Notes under the pieces: generated by a model
The model's input: the letters and a program-made list of their open reading frames with translations, nothing else
What the model was told of the DNA's origin: nothing
Database searches by the model: none
Shown: piece by piece, positions 1 to 11,111 of the stretch
Position numbering within the stretch: position 1 is the stretch's first letter
Layout: every line of letters starts with the position of its first letter
Origin: Thuidium tamariscinum
Taxonomy: Eukaryota > Streptophyta > Bryopsida > Hypnales > Thuidiaceae
NCBI GenBank assembly: GCA_947034885.2
Contig: OX344749.2
Coordinates: forward strand, 33,351,182-33,415,181
Direction: 5' to 3'
Length of the DNA: 64,000 nucleotides
Made by a program: the position numbers and the translations under genes

Positions 1-1630
1 TATATGCATTACTTGTATTGTAGTACAATTTCAAATGACAAATAAAAATGTAAAATGCAACAATAGTTTTAAATATTCTAAATTCTATGCCATATATTCT
101 AAACAACTTAATATGGTGAATAATAAACATCATAGAAACATTAAATATAGTTATGATACTAAAACTAAGAAAAACACCAATACTAGCAATATAATATGAA
201 CAACATGAGAAATTGACACTCTAAAAATATTGTAGATTAATCCAAGAATATGACCTCTATTGTAATATAGAGACTATATATTTTATTTTTACATATGCAT
301 TTACAATGATTTTGATTTTAAAATCAAAAAATAAAAGAGTGTTTATTAAACACTAGTAAGAAGAAGATGATTCTAGAAATTTACAAGTATATGTTCAAGT
401 AGTTGAGGCAAATCTAGAGTTTGTAGTGTCAAAGTATAGAAAAGATTCTATGCAAATGTTGCACACTCTACACCAATTTCTTAATGGATACTTTGTGTGA
501 ATACAAATATCCATAGTACAACCTCATTATAAATTTACAACTCAATTCTTTTGTCTTGGAATAATATTTTTTTACATGATGTTACATAATTGGTATACTT
601 AAGGAAAGATTTGTATGTACAGGCTAGAATTATTTGATGATAACAACAAATTTCTTGAAAAACATCCTTAGATTTACTAAATTGTGTAAGTTTTATCATT
701 CAATTAAAAAAGTTTGTTTACATCTATACTCATTGTACTACAAACTTTTTATATGAACCCTATTTGTAAAGGCTAATTTATTAATAAAAATTCCTACTAA
801 ATGATGTTTATACATAGCCTAATTTATATATAATAGGATATGTGACATTTCAAGAACCCTATCGTAGTTCTACATAAATATAAAATTTATCCCCTTTGAA
901 TTAAATAGACCTTATCTTTTAACTCACGTAGTTTTCTAAAAATCGCAAGTAATCTCCCCGGGATATATAAAATAGGGGACATTAAAAAGGCAAAGTGTTT
1001 TAAAAATAAAATAGGGATGATAATATGGCTGATTTTTCCGCTTTATGGTAAAATAGGGGTTCTTTTAATGTTGCCAAGTAATGATTACAAGTAATTGATA
1101 GCCCCCCTAAAAATACCCCACCGCCGCACATGGGTCCCCCAAATACACAAGAAGTGTCCTCCCCGGGTCTAATGGTTACAATTTGCTCCAATGAGATCCC
1201 CATGGTCTGGCGGCCTCTTTTTGGAGACAATAGTCTTTCACGTTTGCTCTTTGATTTCAAAGGCAGGCACGTGTATGCAAGTTGCCATAACAAACAAACG
1301 GGGACAACTTGTTTGTGACGCAGAAGGAATACAATAGGCTCCAAGACAACATTCAATACCAATTTTCAAGCAAGTCCTTCTTTTTAAACTTTGTTTTACT
1401 ATACATTGATGGTTCTGTATATTGTTTGCATTGGGTTCATTTTAAATGTCTCTTAATTAGTCATAGTTATTGCTTGGCTTTTGACACTTGAACATCAATG
1501 AGCTTGTACTTGTCTCCTTTTGTGGCTACAGTAGTTGCTTTCGATGGCCTTGGAAGGATTTCAAAAGTAGTTTGCGATTGTAAAATTATACCTTTTTTGT
1601 GTTGTTTGGTGTGTATGTAGATTAATTTTT
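1..1630. other. AT-rich intergenic DNA, no gene recognised
   Basis: The first kilobase is AT-rich with only short open frames. A moderately GC-richer patch lies around 1090-1330. It is open for 120 codons on the minus strand (1000-1362), but the conceptual protein has no recognisable domain and no clear start context. No TIRs, no coding bias and no RNA gene were seen. Confidence 0.5.
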
Positions 1631-1639
1631 GTATTTCTT

Positions 1640-2425
1640 TCAGTTCTCTTCATTGGGATTAGATTAATCTTCGGATTTTTGGAGGGGATTCTATAGATTG
1701 TAGGATTAGTGACTATTGGTAGCGTGATTATATCCTGATTTATTTTGGGTCTCAATCCTTTGCAAGATCAATCTCAGTGGCTTCATTTTATCTCCCAATT
1801 TGAATTTGGATCTATTAGTCCTTTCAATCTTTTGCAGGATTAGTGACGATGGCTTACATTCTATCTCTCGATTTTTTTTGGGTCCTTTTTTCTGGTTTGC
1901 AAGATGAGTCATGATGGGTTTCCTTTTATGTCCCAATTTTTTTTCAAATTTCTCAGTTCAGATTTTAGATCGATCATGGTGGCTTACATCTTATCTCTCA
2001 ATTTTTTTTTGTGGGTTGCAGAATCAATTACAGACTGATGGTGGTTTCCTGTTATATCCCCATTTATTATAAGGTCTCTTGGTCTTTGCAAGATCAATCA
2101 CGGACTCACATGCCTTAAATTTAATCTCCCCATGTTTTTAGGATCTCTTTACAATGCTTTGCAAGAGTAGTGATGGATTCATGGTGTATTATCTTTTATC
2201 TCCTAAGTTTTTTTGGGTCTTTGTGCTTCCAAGGATTATCGGATCAGTCGTTGTGGTTTACAATTGATTTACTTATTTGTTTTTGGTCTTCAGTGAAGGT
2301 TTGATGGATCAATAATGGAGAAATGGTTGATTCTCTGTGTCCCAATTGAAGGTCTCTTTGTGTTGTAGGATTAGTGACGGTGGATTTTGTTTAATCTCCC
2401 CATTTTTCTTATTGTCACTTTGCCA
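1640..2425. repeat. Degenerate tandem repeat, unit about 80-90 bp
   Basis: Roughly nine diverged units follow each other. Each carries a phrase close to TTTTATCTCCCAATTTTTTT, then GGGTCT, TTTGCAAGAT and a version of GGATTAGTGACGGTGG. Unit boundaries drift and many units have small indels. The array ends about 70 bp before the first recognisable codons of the hAT-type pseudogene, at a TGCAG that looks like a 3' splice site. It may therefore be an expanded intron of that former gene; this placement is inference. Confidence 0.6.
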
Positions 2426-2555
2426 ATGTTGCCTTTTGTGCCATAGTATTCTTCCTCCAAGTTTTTCCTAATAGTGGTGTATTTTAAATATGCAGAAATT
2501 TGCTCAAAACTTATGTGATGAACTAGATCAAAGGTTCCCTCAACAAGACCTCCTT

Positions 2556-3929
2556 CACTATAAGAAACAAGCGTTTTTTTATTACATTAAAAACAACATG
2601 GCACTACGTTACTCCAAACACGATTTTGATGAAAGTTGATGTCCTCTAAAATCTGTTAGAAAAAACGTGCCCAAATTTCATTTGACATGTTCGATTTTTG
2701 CTTGTTTTTTTTTTACATCACATTGAACAAGGTCTTCCAAACAGTGTAGAATACTCCACGTATATAGAAGGGTGAGGTTGTCCACATAAGCAATTTTTCT
2801 GTCGGGCACTACCACGCGGGAAATTTTTTCATCCAAGTCCATACTGCCCCCCAAAATGACGTGGACTTGATAATGTGCTAACGTGGATCCCTCCAAAGCT
2901 GACGTGGATCCCTCGAATTTCTGACATAAAAAATCCTGAAATGTATTGACGTGGACCCAAAATGTGTTGACGTGGCATGCTTTGACAGCACACTTTTTGT
3001 GTCATTTGAAAATTTTAATGGTATTCTTTCAGACATCAAATTAAATGTTTTCCGTAACATCAAATTAAACTTCACTAGGTACATACTCTACCTACAAGAC
3101 CAAGTCAAAAAAAGAATATTTAAAATTAAATGAAAATAAAATGAATAAACAAAATTATTGAATTCAACAAAAATTGAAGGAAACTTACCATCTACCTTTT
3201 AGAGAATTTTTGAAGGCAAAATAAAGAAATTACTCCATTAAAAGTTAATGAAAATGAAGGGGGGGGGGATTATACTTATCTCCATTCTCAGTCCATGGTG
3301 AGACAAAAGATATGGGATAATTAAAATGTGGCAATTTGACCATTGAACATACCGACATTTATTTAGACACGTCCATGTTTTTTTGAACATGTTGACCATT
3401 TTTTAGACATGTAGATGTTTTTTGAGACATCCTAATGTTTTTCTCAACATTTTATTTTAAATCCAATTGTTCATTTGCATATCCCATATGGATTGTTTCT
3501 CTTCCTACCACTCCACTTGTATAAAGACCATTTGTTTTCATCCATTTTATACATCAAAATCATCCATCCATTCCTTTTCTTTTTGAAACATATGCCATGT
3601 GGCTGCCTTTTCCCTACTTTTTTAATTTTAAGTCAAAATTTTACCATTGACCAAAGAAATTTTTACTAACTTATTCATAATCAAAAATAAGTTTTTTGCT
3701 GATGTGGCAATCTATGTTTTTTTTGGATGTCACAAAAAACATTAACTTGTTTTTTTAACATCATTAAAGATATATCTGTCTACAGTGACATCTACTTATT
3801 TTTCAATTGTTTTTTGTGACATCATAAAAAACATCAACATTCTAAAGATGTTTTTGCAAAACGCGTGATGTCTCGAAAAATACAACATGTTTTTTTAAAC
3901 GACACCGAAAACGCGGTTTTTTTATAGTG
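2556..3929. mobile_element. CACTA-like non-autonomous DNA transposon, 1.37 kb
   Basis: The ends are CACTATAAGAAACAAGCG and its near inverted repeat ending in TTTTTTTATAGTG. The flanks are CCTT on both sides (2552-2555 and 3930-3933), read as a 4-bp target-site duplication. No transposase is encoded. The interior holds many short phrases of the type GACATC…ATGTTTTTT in both orientations, as expected of subterminal motif arrays. It sits inside the hAT-type pseudogene. The stretch 3475-3660 has a diverged copy in reverse orientation in the element at 53021-55361. Confidence 0.7.
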
Positions 3930-4399
3930 CCTTGATGCGTTTGGTATAATATCTCCGCAATAGGGGTGCCAAGACGGTGTAGAGGACAATTTTGTCCACC
4001 ACCTGTCACTTCTTAAGAAATTCTATGTTTTAGCAAAGGCAATGAACAATGGCCAAGTGTTGGTTGATAGCCAGGCCTTCACTGTGCTAGAAATGCTTTC
4101 AGGGTCCAATTTAGACAACCAGGCGGGTTTGTTTAAGGTGACCATGAGAGCAAATTCAGAGGTAGCCTATGGCCTACCATTTCAGGTTAATCCGGTTATT
4201 AAGCTTTGGCGAAAGCTTGGTCAATCCCAACACTTGAGTAAGTTGATATCAAAATACTTTAAGCTTATTGAAATTGGTTGTTGTTTGGTTCTTTGCTCAA
4301 TTGAGGATGAGAGGTGTTTTTCTACACTAAAATTTCTCAAATCTTGCCAAAGAAATAGGTTAGGCAAACATTTACCGCTTGTTGTGCGCATGTTTGGCC

Positions 4400-4595
4400 C
4401 ACTATAAGAAACTTGTGTTTTAGATGACGAATTTTAGGTGACATCCAATGATGCAACCCGTGTTTTTATGTCCAAACTAACATCCGCCATAACATCTTGA
4501 TGTTATGGCGGATGTTAGTTTGGACATAAAAACACGGGTTGCATCATTGGATGTCACCTAAAATTCGTCATCTAAAACACAAGTTTCTTATAGTG
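4400..4595. mobile_element. Foldback MITE with CACTATAAGAAAC ends, 196 bp
   Basis: This is an essentially perfect palindrome: the left arm starting CACTATAAGAAACTTGTG is repeated inverted to the last base, with the centre near 4497. It interrupts the hAT-type pseudogene directly after its RMF codons and supplies a TAA stop to the truncated frame. The flanks are GGCC (left) and GGCA (right), an imperfect target duplication. Near-identical arms imply recent insertion or gene conversion between the arms. Confidence 0.8.
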
Positions 4596-4679
4596 GGCAA
4601 AAGTACTTTTTACTTGATAATTTCCCTTAGAAGGAAGCAATAGAATCATGGAAAAGTGTTGTTAAGGTTGGCCGGTAAG

Positions 4680-7600
4680 GGTGTGTATCAAGTAGGAGCA
4701 ATAGCGGCATGAAGCAGTATCTTCACCATACATTTTGATATCTTTAGTTTTCATGAGGTTAAGCAATCTCTGCCCCTTAATTTCCGTTAACATAAATCTT
4801 CAGCTTTTTGGAAAAGTGTTGTGGTATGGTAACTTCTAGAGGGCTATCGGTGGAGCTGTGGAGGTCTGGAGGAGCGGCAGCGTGTGAAAGCTTCAATGAA
4901 TTGGATGTGGGCTTGTTAACTTGTTTATTACTAACCATACTAACGTGTTTTGTTTGTTTTGTCTTGTGCAGAACATTGACACTGCAATTGGACAGCATAG
5001 AGGGTTTAAATCCCTTGTCAATGACTTATTTCATTGGTTTTTTTTCAATTTTCACTTAGTTTATTTCTCTTCCATTTTGGGAAGACAGTACTTATCTTCT
5101 CACAAGAAAATGATGTAATATATTATAAATACGTATTAATAAAAATTGCCAAATTTACTTATTCTGTCAAACAAAAGATGGCAAATTTGCCATTAAGAAT
5201 TGCACCATTTAGTCTCTGCGGCCATTATTAGAAAAATCAAGTAGCATTTTTTCTTGCCCAAATTTTCACACATTTCACAACTTTGCTTTTACCCCCAAAA
5301 TTTGAAGTATACAATATACTCCACTTTCTAATACATTTTATTTTACACCATCTACTCCCAAAATTATATGTCACTGAACTAGTTGCAAAATACTATATAC
5401 CTGTAGCCTTCTGGCGAAACAAAACAAATACTTTCTAGGATCAAAAATTGTTGCAAGAATACAAAATCGTACAAATCTGACGTGGTCAAAAGAATACCAC
5501 TTCATTGATTTTTTTTCTTCAAAAAAAATTAAAAAAATTGGACCTTTTTTTCACATTGTAGGACAAAAAAATATTTTTATTTTTATTTTTATTTTATTTT
5601 GGTAATTGCTGGCTTGACAACAGTCAACAATTAGATGAACAATTCCGGAATGGCCTTCTGAGGCTTTAAATCCCCTCTAATGAAACATCTTCTTGAAAGA
5701 ATAACTTATTGGATTCATTTTTTCAAGCAACTTTTATAATTTTTCAAAAAAAAAAGTTCTACATGGTTTGGTTTGCTTGCTACAACAATCTTACTATTGG
5801 AATTAGTACATTTTAATTCCATTTTGGAGATATTAATAATTTAGATTTTCCTTCTATCTTGTATCTACTTCAAGTGAACAACTTTTTTTTGAATGAAAAT
5901 CAAGTTTTTTAACATTTATGTTTTTTACAAGTTAGACTATTAACCCAATAGAAAACTTTAAAGATTTAAAGCTCAAAACTTTTTAGTGTAAAAGAATTAA
6001 ACTAAGGAGGTTCAAAGTCAAATAATCTAGTCCCACAATGTACAAAAAAACTAGTTTTTTTCACTTTAAATGCAAATATCTTGCTAATTGTACGAACAAA
6101 GTTTTTGAAAATTTTGAAAAAATTTCTACACATTCTTGAGCTAATTGACTATAAGATCCTATGGTTAGATGCCCTAGAATAGAAAATTCAATTTTTTGTA
6201 TTCTTTGTAATTGAAATGGCAATTTTGAGTTTTTTGGGGGAAGACAAATGCCTTTGTCCATTAGGGATTAATAATGTTACAGACCCTAGAAAGATGCAAT
6301 GTCCATAACTAAGTAGTGACCAAAACACTCCTATAATTGAACCAATAGGTGCACTCTTTGTTCCTATAGTGAAGTTATCCATGACATCTTTTAGATATAT
6401 TATAACAGCTTTATGGTATTAACTCCAAAAGGACAAGACCTATCACCAATGTACTTTGGTAAAAATTGTTTTTGGACCAATATGTGCACTCTTCAATTCT
6501 ATAGTGATCTAAAAAGTAATCCATGAGGCACTTTTATGTTGCATGCTAATGTAAAAATTTTTCCTTTTTGTGCTTAGTTGATTTTGTATTTCTTCACTTC
6601 TTGCAAATAAATTTTGAAAATGCTCACAAACCAATTGGAAGGAAAGGTAGAAGCTAGTTTAGATATCAATAGAGATATACATTAGGTTTTTGTTGAATTT
6701 CATCTACCAAATGCAATGGCAAAACATAGTTTAATCAAGAATTCGATGTAGAGTTTTGTGTTTCATATATCATAGTGCACTTATATTAATTAACATATCT
6801 CTCTATTGTACATTGGTCATATTACCTTAAGCACTGAAGGTGGTGTATCAAATCTTTTGTAGGTTGAAAAATCATTTTATTAATAAATTTTTATTATCAA
6901 ATGGTTTCAATGAGTCTAAAATCCACAATGTTGAATGTCAACTATTTTCGTCACCAACTTGAGCCATGTGGAAATGACCAATATCAAATGCAATATAAGT
7001 ATTTCAATGTAGTGTAAAATGGCCATAAATTCATCACATTGTTTTTTTCTAAGTTTATAGAGAACTTTAAAAAGAAAAACTTCTATATAGAATTTTTGTA
7101 GACTATTTGTATTTTGTAGTGATATTCTGATCCAAATTTACATAATTTATTAGCTAAGTTCCACATTAACAATGCAAGAAGAAGGAACACCATTGACATA
7201 TAGTAGGTCCTAGAGCCGTGCTTTTTTGTTTGTTTGATACAAGCATAAGCCTTACTTTACTGTAGAAAAGGTGCAACTACCAAGTAGACAAAGATTTCAT
7301 GTAAAATAATATTGAGTTTTTTGGATTTTTTTCCTAACAACAAATGTTGAAATCAAATTATAACTAAAGTTCCGAAGTAGACATTGATAATTCCAAAAGA
7401 TAGAAGAGTCTTCTCTCACCTCCAAGTCGAGAGAAAACAACCAATTGGCATGAAATTTTGCCAAGATTTGCTTTCTATTTTGAAGACAACATCAAATGGA
7501 CTAAGAGTCCTTTTTCCAAGCCATTTTTCTTCAACAAACTTGAAAGGGATCCTAGAAAAAAAGATTGCAACTTAGATGTAGGCTACATCTCTCTAACTAA

Positions 7601-9160
7601 AACCATAGCATCAAAGGCCAACTATACATTCTACAATACTACCTCCATCCCACTAAAAAGCTCCAAAAATATTCCTCTTGAAGGATTAACTATAACTTCA
7701 ATCACAGTGCCATAAATACATGCATTCAAGAACAAGTAAACCATCCCTTAGATCTATGCAAAATCTTTAGCTTAGGTGTTGTTGTTTAGGCACCCAAAAT
7801 TCATGTGGAAAATGTGGTATTTGAGCACATTTTATAAGTGTCACCAGCTCTATCATTTTAGATGATTTAAAATGTGATGGCAATAATGGGATCTTAGAAA
7901 CATGTTTTCCAACCTAAATATCTAAAAAAAAGAAACCTAGCTCATTTTATGATCAAATTTTCATAGCACCAAAGTGATCACTAAATGCATTGTCAACACT
8001 ATTGTGTGAAGAAACAAATAGTACAAAATGCTTCATATGGTCAAACCAAGCTTGCAAGGCAAAAATAATGCTCCAAGATTGTTTTACTTGCCTCTACGAG
8101 GTTGTTCAACTCAACAAACACTTACTAAATAGTTGAAATAAAAAAATGGAGATTTTTAGTAGGACAAAAATTCTACTTGATTTGGGGCTTTTTAGTGGGA
8201 CGGAGGTAATACTAAACTACAAAGCATAGACCAAATGTAAGCCATAGGCTTATTTATTTGAAGTGTGCTATGAAAGATACAACTTGACCTTACAAGAACA
8301 TGAAGGCTAATGGATGATAGAAAATCCTTCTATTTGAAACAAATGTATAGAGGTTCATTTTGAGAGTTTTGTAAGAAAAAAGGAGGGCTTGTATAGTTTG
8401 GCCTTTAATGAGCAAGTGCTTTTTAAAAATTTAAGCAATGATTTATATAGTACATATTAAAATATAACAATTTTTGTAGTAACCAACATGTTGTCGTTTT
8501 AGGGAAACCTCTAATGTTTGCCTAGACTTTTAGCTACCAAGCAATGTAAAATAATTTGCACATATAGCCCATACAATTTATATTGATGGTCCATACCTTT
8601 AAGTTAGATTGTTTGTATTTTTTTGTTTGTTACAATGAGATTTCCTAGATCTTACATCTAATCACACTCTTGATACTACCAAAGAGCTCTCTACAAAGAA
8701 GGGTGCATGGGCTTTGTTTTGTAGCATTCTAGCTCATAAAATAAAAGATTTTGAATTTTGAATCCTGATGAATAAAGAATCAAAAAGATAATTTTATTTT
8801 TATTTAAGGAAATTGTTAAGGATTAGTTGTCACTTTTGACATCCCAATAATTGTGGCAATAATTCATGGCACACTAGTTTTTACTAATCTATTGTAAAAG
8901 TATTTGTTTTCTTGAAATGGATCCTATAGTTAGATGTTAAACAAACATAAAGTGGTCCTAAAATGGATATGTAACATACATTGAATGGTTTAATTAAAGA
9001 TGAAGTAGGGACATATCCTAGAGGCATAGTAAAGTATATTAGACATTATTACAAGGTTCAAGTATAGATTGATGTTACATGTGCTTCCATCCATTTTCAA
9101 GTATAGTAATGCATAGACATGAGAATTTACTAAATCAAAGTTCATCTAGCAATCACTATA
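4680..9160. other. AT-rich intergenic DNA
   Basis: No supported gene. Short open frames near 4808-5059 (Leu/Cys-rich), 6061-6382 (minus) and 7384-7715 have ordinary AT-rich composition, no recognisable domain and no splice context. Poly-T/poly-A tracts are common. I could not delimit complete repeats here. Confidence 0.45.
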
Positions 9161-9164
9161 TGAG

Positions 9165-10375
9165 TAGGTCTATTTTGGCAACTCATGCCAAAATAGTTTA
9201 CTTTCTTAGTTCCACAATTTGGCAAGCAAATTGAATTTTTTTGTTTTTAACACTTTATGAGGACACTCCTAATTTTGAATTGATTCTTTCTATTCATGGA
9301 TGATTGTGTTCCTTTTTCTATTTTTTCTAACAAATCTTTTTTTTAGATTTTTGGAAATAGTTGTAAACAATTTTTAAAATTTCAACATTTTCTAAATTTT
9401 TCTAAATTATTTACAAAATTAACCTACACGTATGATACCTTTTAATGGAGAATGTGGGATCTACTAGATTAAATTGATTCAAATATGGTTGAGATTTAGA
9501 AAAAAAGAGGACACATATAGGACCCTTGCTTGTTATTTGTAGCAAATTCAAATGCTACTTCTTGGATTTCCCATTTCTCTTTACAAGCTACATTGGTGTG
9601 CAATTTGCTAGACTTATTGCTAGGATTAGATGCTCAGAATTGACATGTTTGAAAAATCATAACTAATTCAATATTGATGGAAAATTATGAAACCACTTAT
9701 GTTACATGCCACATCCATTTTACTTTCTCTTAAAAATAAGCTAAAAATCCACCTATCTATGGAAGCCCATAGAAAGGCAAATTAGCCTTTGAATGGCTAC
9801 TCAATCCTAAATCACTACCAACATGTTGTCCATTCAATTTGATGACAGTTTTTGCTTTGCAATCAACTCATAATGCCCAATTACATGATTTTACATGTAT
9901 AATCAAGCATTGTCAATTTTTCATCCAACATCCAATTCTCATCTTAAATGTTCATCTTCTTCTAATGATTTTTTGGTAGTAGTTTATGTTGGACAATATC
10001 CTTGTTGTCAGGAATCGTAGGAAAAATGTGCCTTTTCAATGGGCTCCACCCTCCTCATCCACACATTTTTTACCTACAATACCATACCTTATGTGTAGGT
10101 CATTTTCGATAGGTCATGCCAATATATTCTACATTTTGCAATTTGACAATTTGGTAGCCATGTAGGAATTTTTTAATTTTCAACACTTAATGAAGATACT
10201 CCTAATTTTGGATTAATTCTTTCTATTCATGAGTATATGTGTTCCTTTTTTTAATTTTTCTCAAGAACAATTTTTTCAAATTTTTAGAAATAGTTGTAAA
10301 TAGTTTTCTAAATTTGGACATCTTCCAAATTTTCCCGAGTTATTTACAAAACTGACCTAAACATACGGTACTCCT
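9165..10375 (+). repeat. Two diverged direct repeats (about 9165-9450 and 10095-10375)
   Basis: Both copies contain the same phrases in the same order: a sentence ending in GCCAA(A)ATA, AATTTGGCAAGC/AATTTGGTAGCC, CACTCCTAATTTTG, GATTCTTTCTATTCATG, then ATTTACAAAA(T/C)T and a GTATGATACC/GTACGGTACT tail. The intervening 0.65 kb is unrelated AT-rich DNA without coding potential. This could be an old duplication or a pair of LTR-like remnants. No primer-binding site, polypurine tract or gag/pol frame was seen. Confidence 0.45.
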
Positions 10376-10381
10376 CAGGCA

Positions 10382-10663
10382 TTGCCCTATGCAAAATTAT
10401 ATCGGAAATTCGGAATCACAGATCACTCAGTTCAACAAAGCGAGGATGAAAACTGTTTCAGTTGGTTCGATGAAGATTTCGTAAAAATAGAAGCAGTCCA
10501 TCGGTCAACTGCTAAACGGAATAGAACGAATCAGAAAGCATACTTGAAACGGCCTCACGGATGTTTCACGGATGGAATTGCGGGAGACGACGGTACTTGC
10601 AGAGTTGCAGACGCTTCCAAGTTCCAAATAACCTCATTGAATGAAACCACAGACAACTTGTAA
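10382..10663 (+). other. Unassigned 93-codon open frame
   Basis: Base composition changes sharply at 10380, directly after the direct repeat, and a 93-codon frame opens with a methionine. The conceptual protein is hydrophilic and charged, with no recognisable domain or signal peptide. It lies 450 bp upstream of the ZFWD start on the same strand, so it may simply be upstream regulatory or leader DNA of that gene. Coding status is unproven. Confidence 0.2.
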
Positions 10664-11111
10664 TTAGGGTTTTAGCAGACCCAGGAGAGGATGCTTTCTC
10701 TCACTTACTCGCTCGCTCTGTCGCTCGCACGCGGTTCCCTAACCGAGGAATCGAAAGTGATTTGCTCATGCTTCAGAAGGTGGAAGCTTCAGCCCCACGA
10801 AAGAGATGATGGGATTGCGTTGTTGAGGGTGGTCACTTCCACTTGATCGTCATCGATGCTGTCCCTGATTGCGTCGTACTGTATTCCATGTCATGATCCA
10901 GTACTCTTAAATTGGATTGCGACGAGCCTCGCTCGTGTCTTGTGCGAGGTTTTGGCTCTTCTGTTGCCATTCCTCTGTCTCAGCACCGGCATCGGTTGGG
11001 GCTTCGGTGGGGGGGCACTTCGCAAGAGATTGTTTTGTCGTCGTCGTCGTCCAATTGCAGTTGTTGGGCGCCGATGTTAGTCGTGCAGCCGTGGGACATG
11101 CATTAGGGTAG
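10664..11111 (+). promoter_or_regulatory. Probable promoter and 5' leader of the ZFWD gene
   Basis: This GC-rich, CpG-rich stretch contains a pyrimidine-rich run near 10690-10730 (CTTTCTCTCACTTACTCGC followed by more TCGC), a common feature of plant core promoters and 5' leaders. Several short upstream open frames are present (for example from ATGs at 10856, 10912 and 10917). No clear TATA box was seen. The transcription start is not resolvable from sequence alone. Confidence 0.35.

Larger units (their letters stand above)
2496..4678 (+). pseudogene. hAT-type transposase-derived gene, 3' part, broken by two insertions
   Basis: Three blocks read in one sense and join into one protein end: 2496-2555 (…RFPQQDLL), 3930-4399 (DAFGIISPQ, stop, then LAKAMNNGQ … EDERCFSTLKFLKS … RNRLGKHLPLVVRMF) and 4599-4678 (KYFLLDNFP, stop, KEAIESWKSVV). 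The ERCFSTLKFLKS…RNRL core is the signature of the hAT C-terminal dimerisation region found in ZNF862-like plant genes. The blocks are separated by two CACTA-like elements (2556-3929 and 4400-4595). In-frame stops lie at 3961-3963 and 4628-4630. Removing the first element and one CCTT copy restores the frame exactly (CTC CTT GAT GCG). No N-terminal zinc finger or catalytic domain was found upstream, so this is a truncated relic. Only the dimerisation region is assigned with confidence. Confidence 0.75.
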
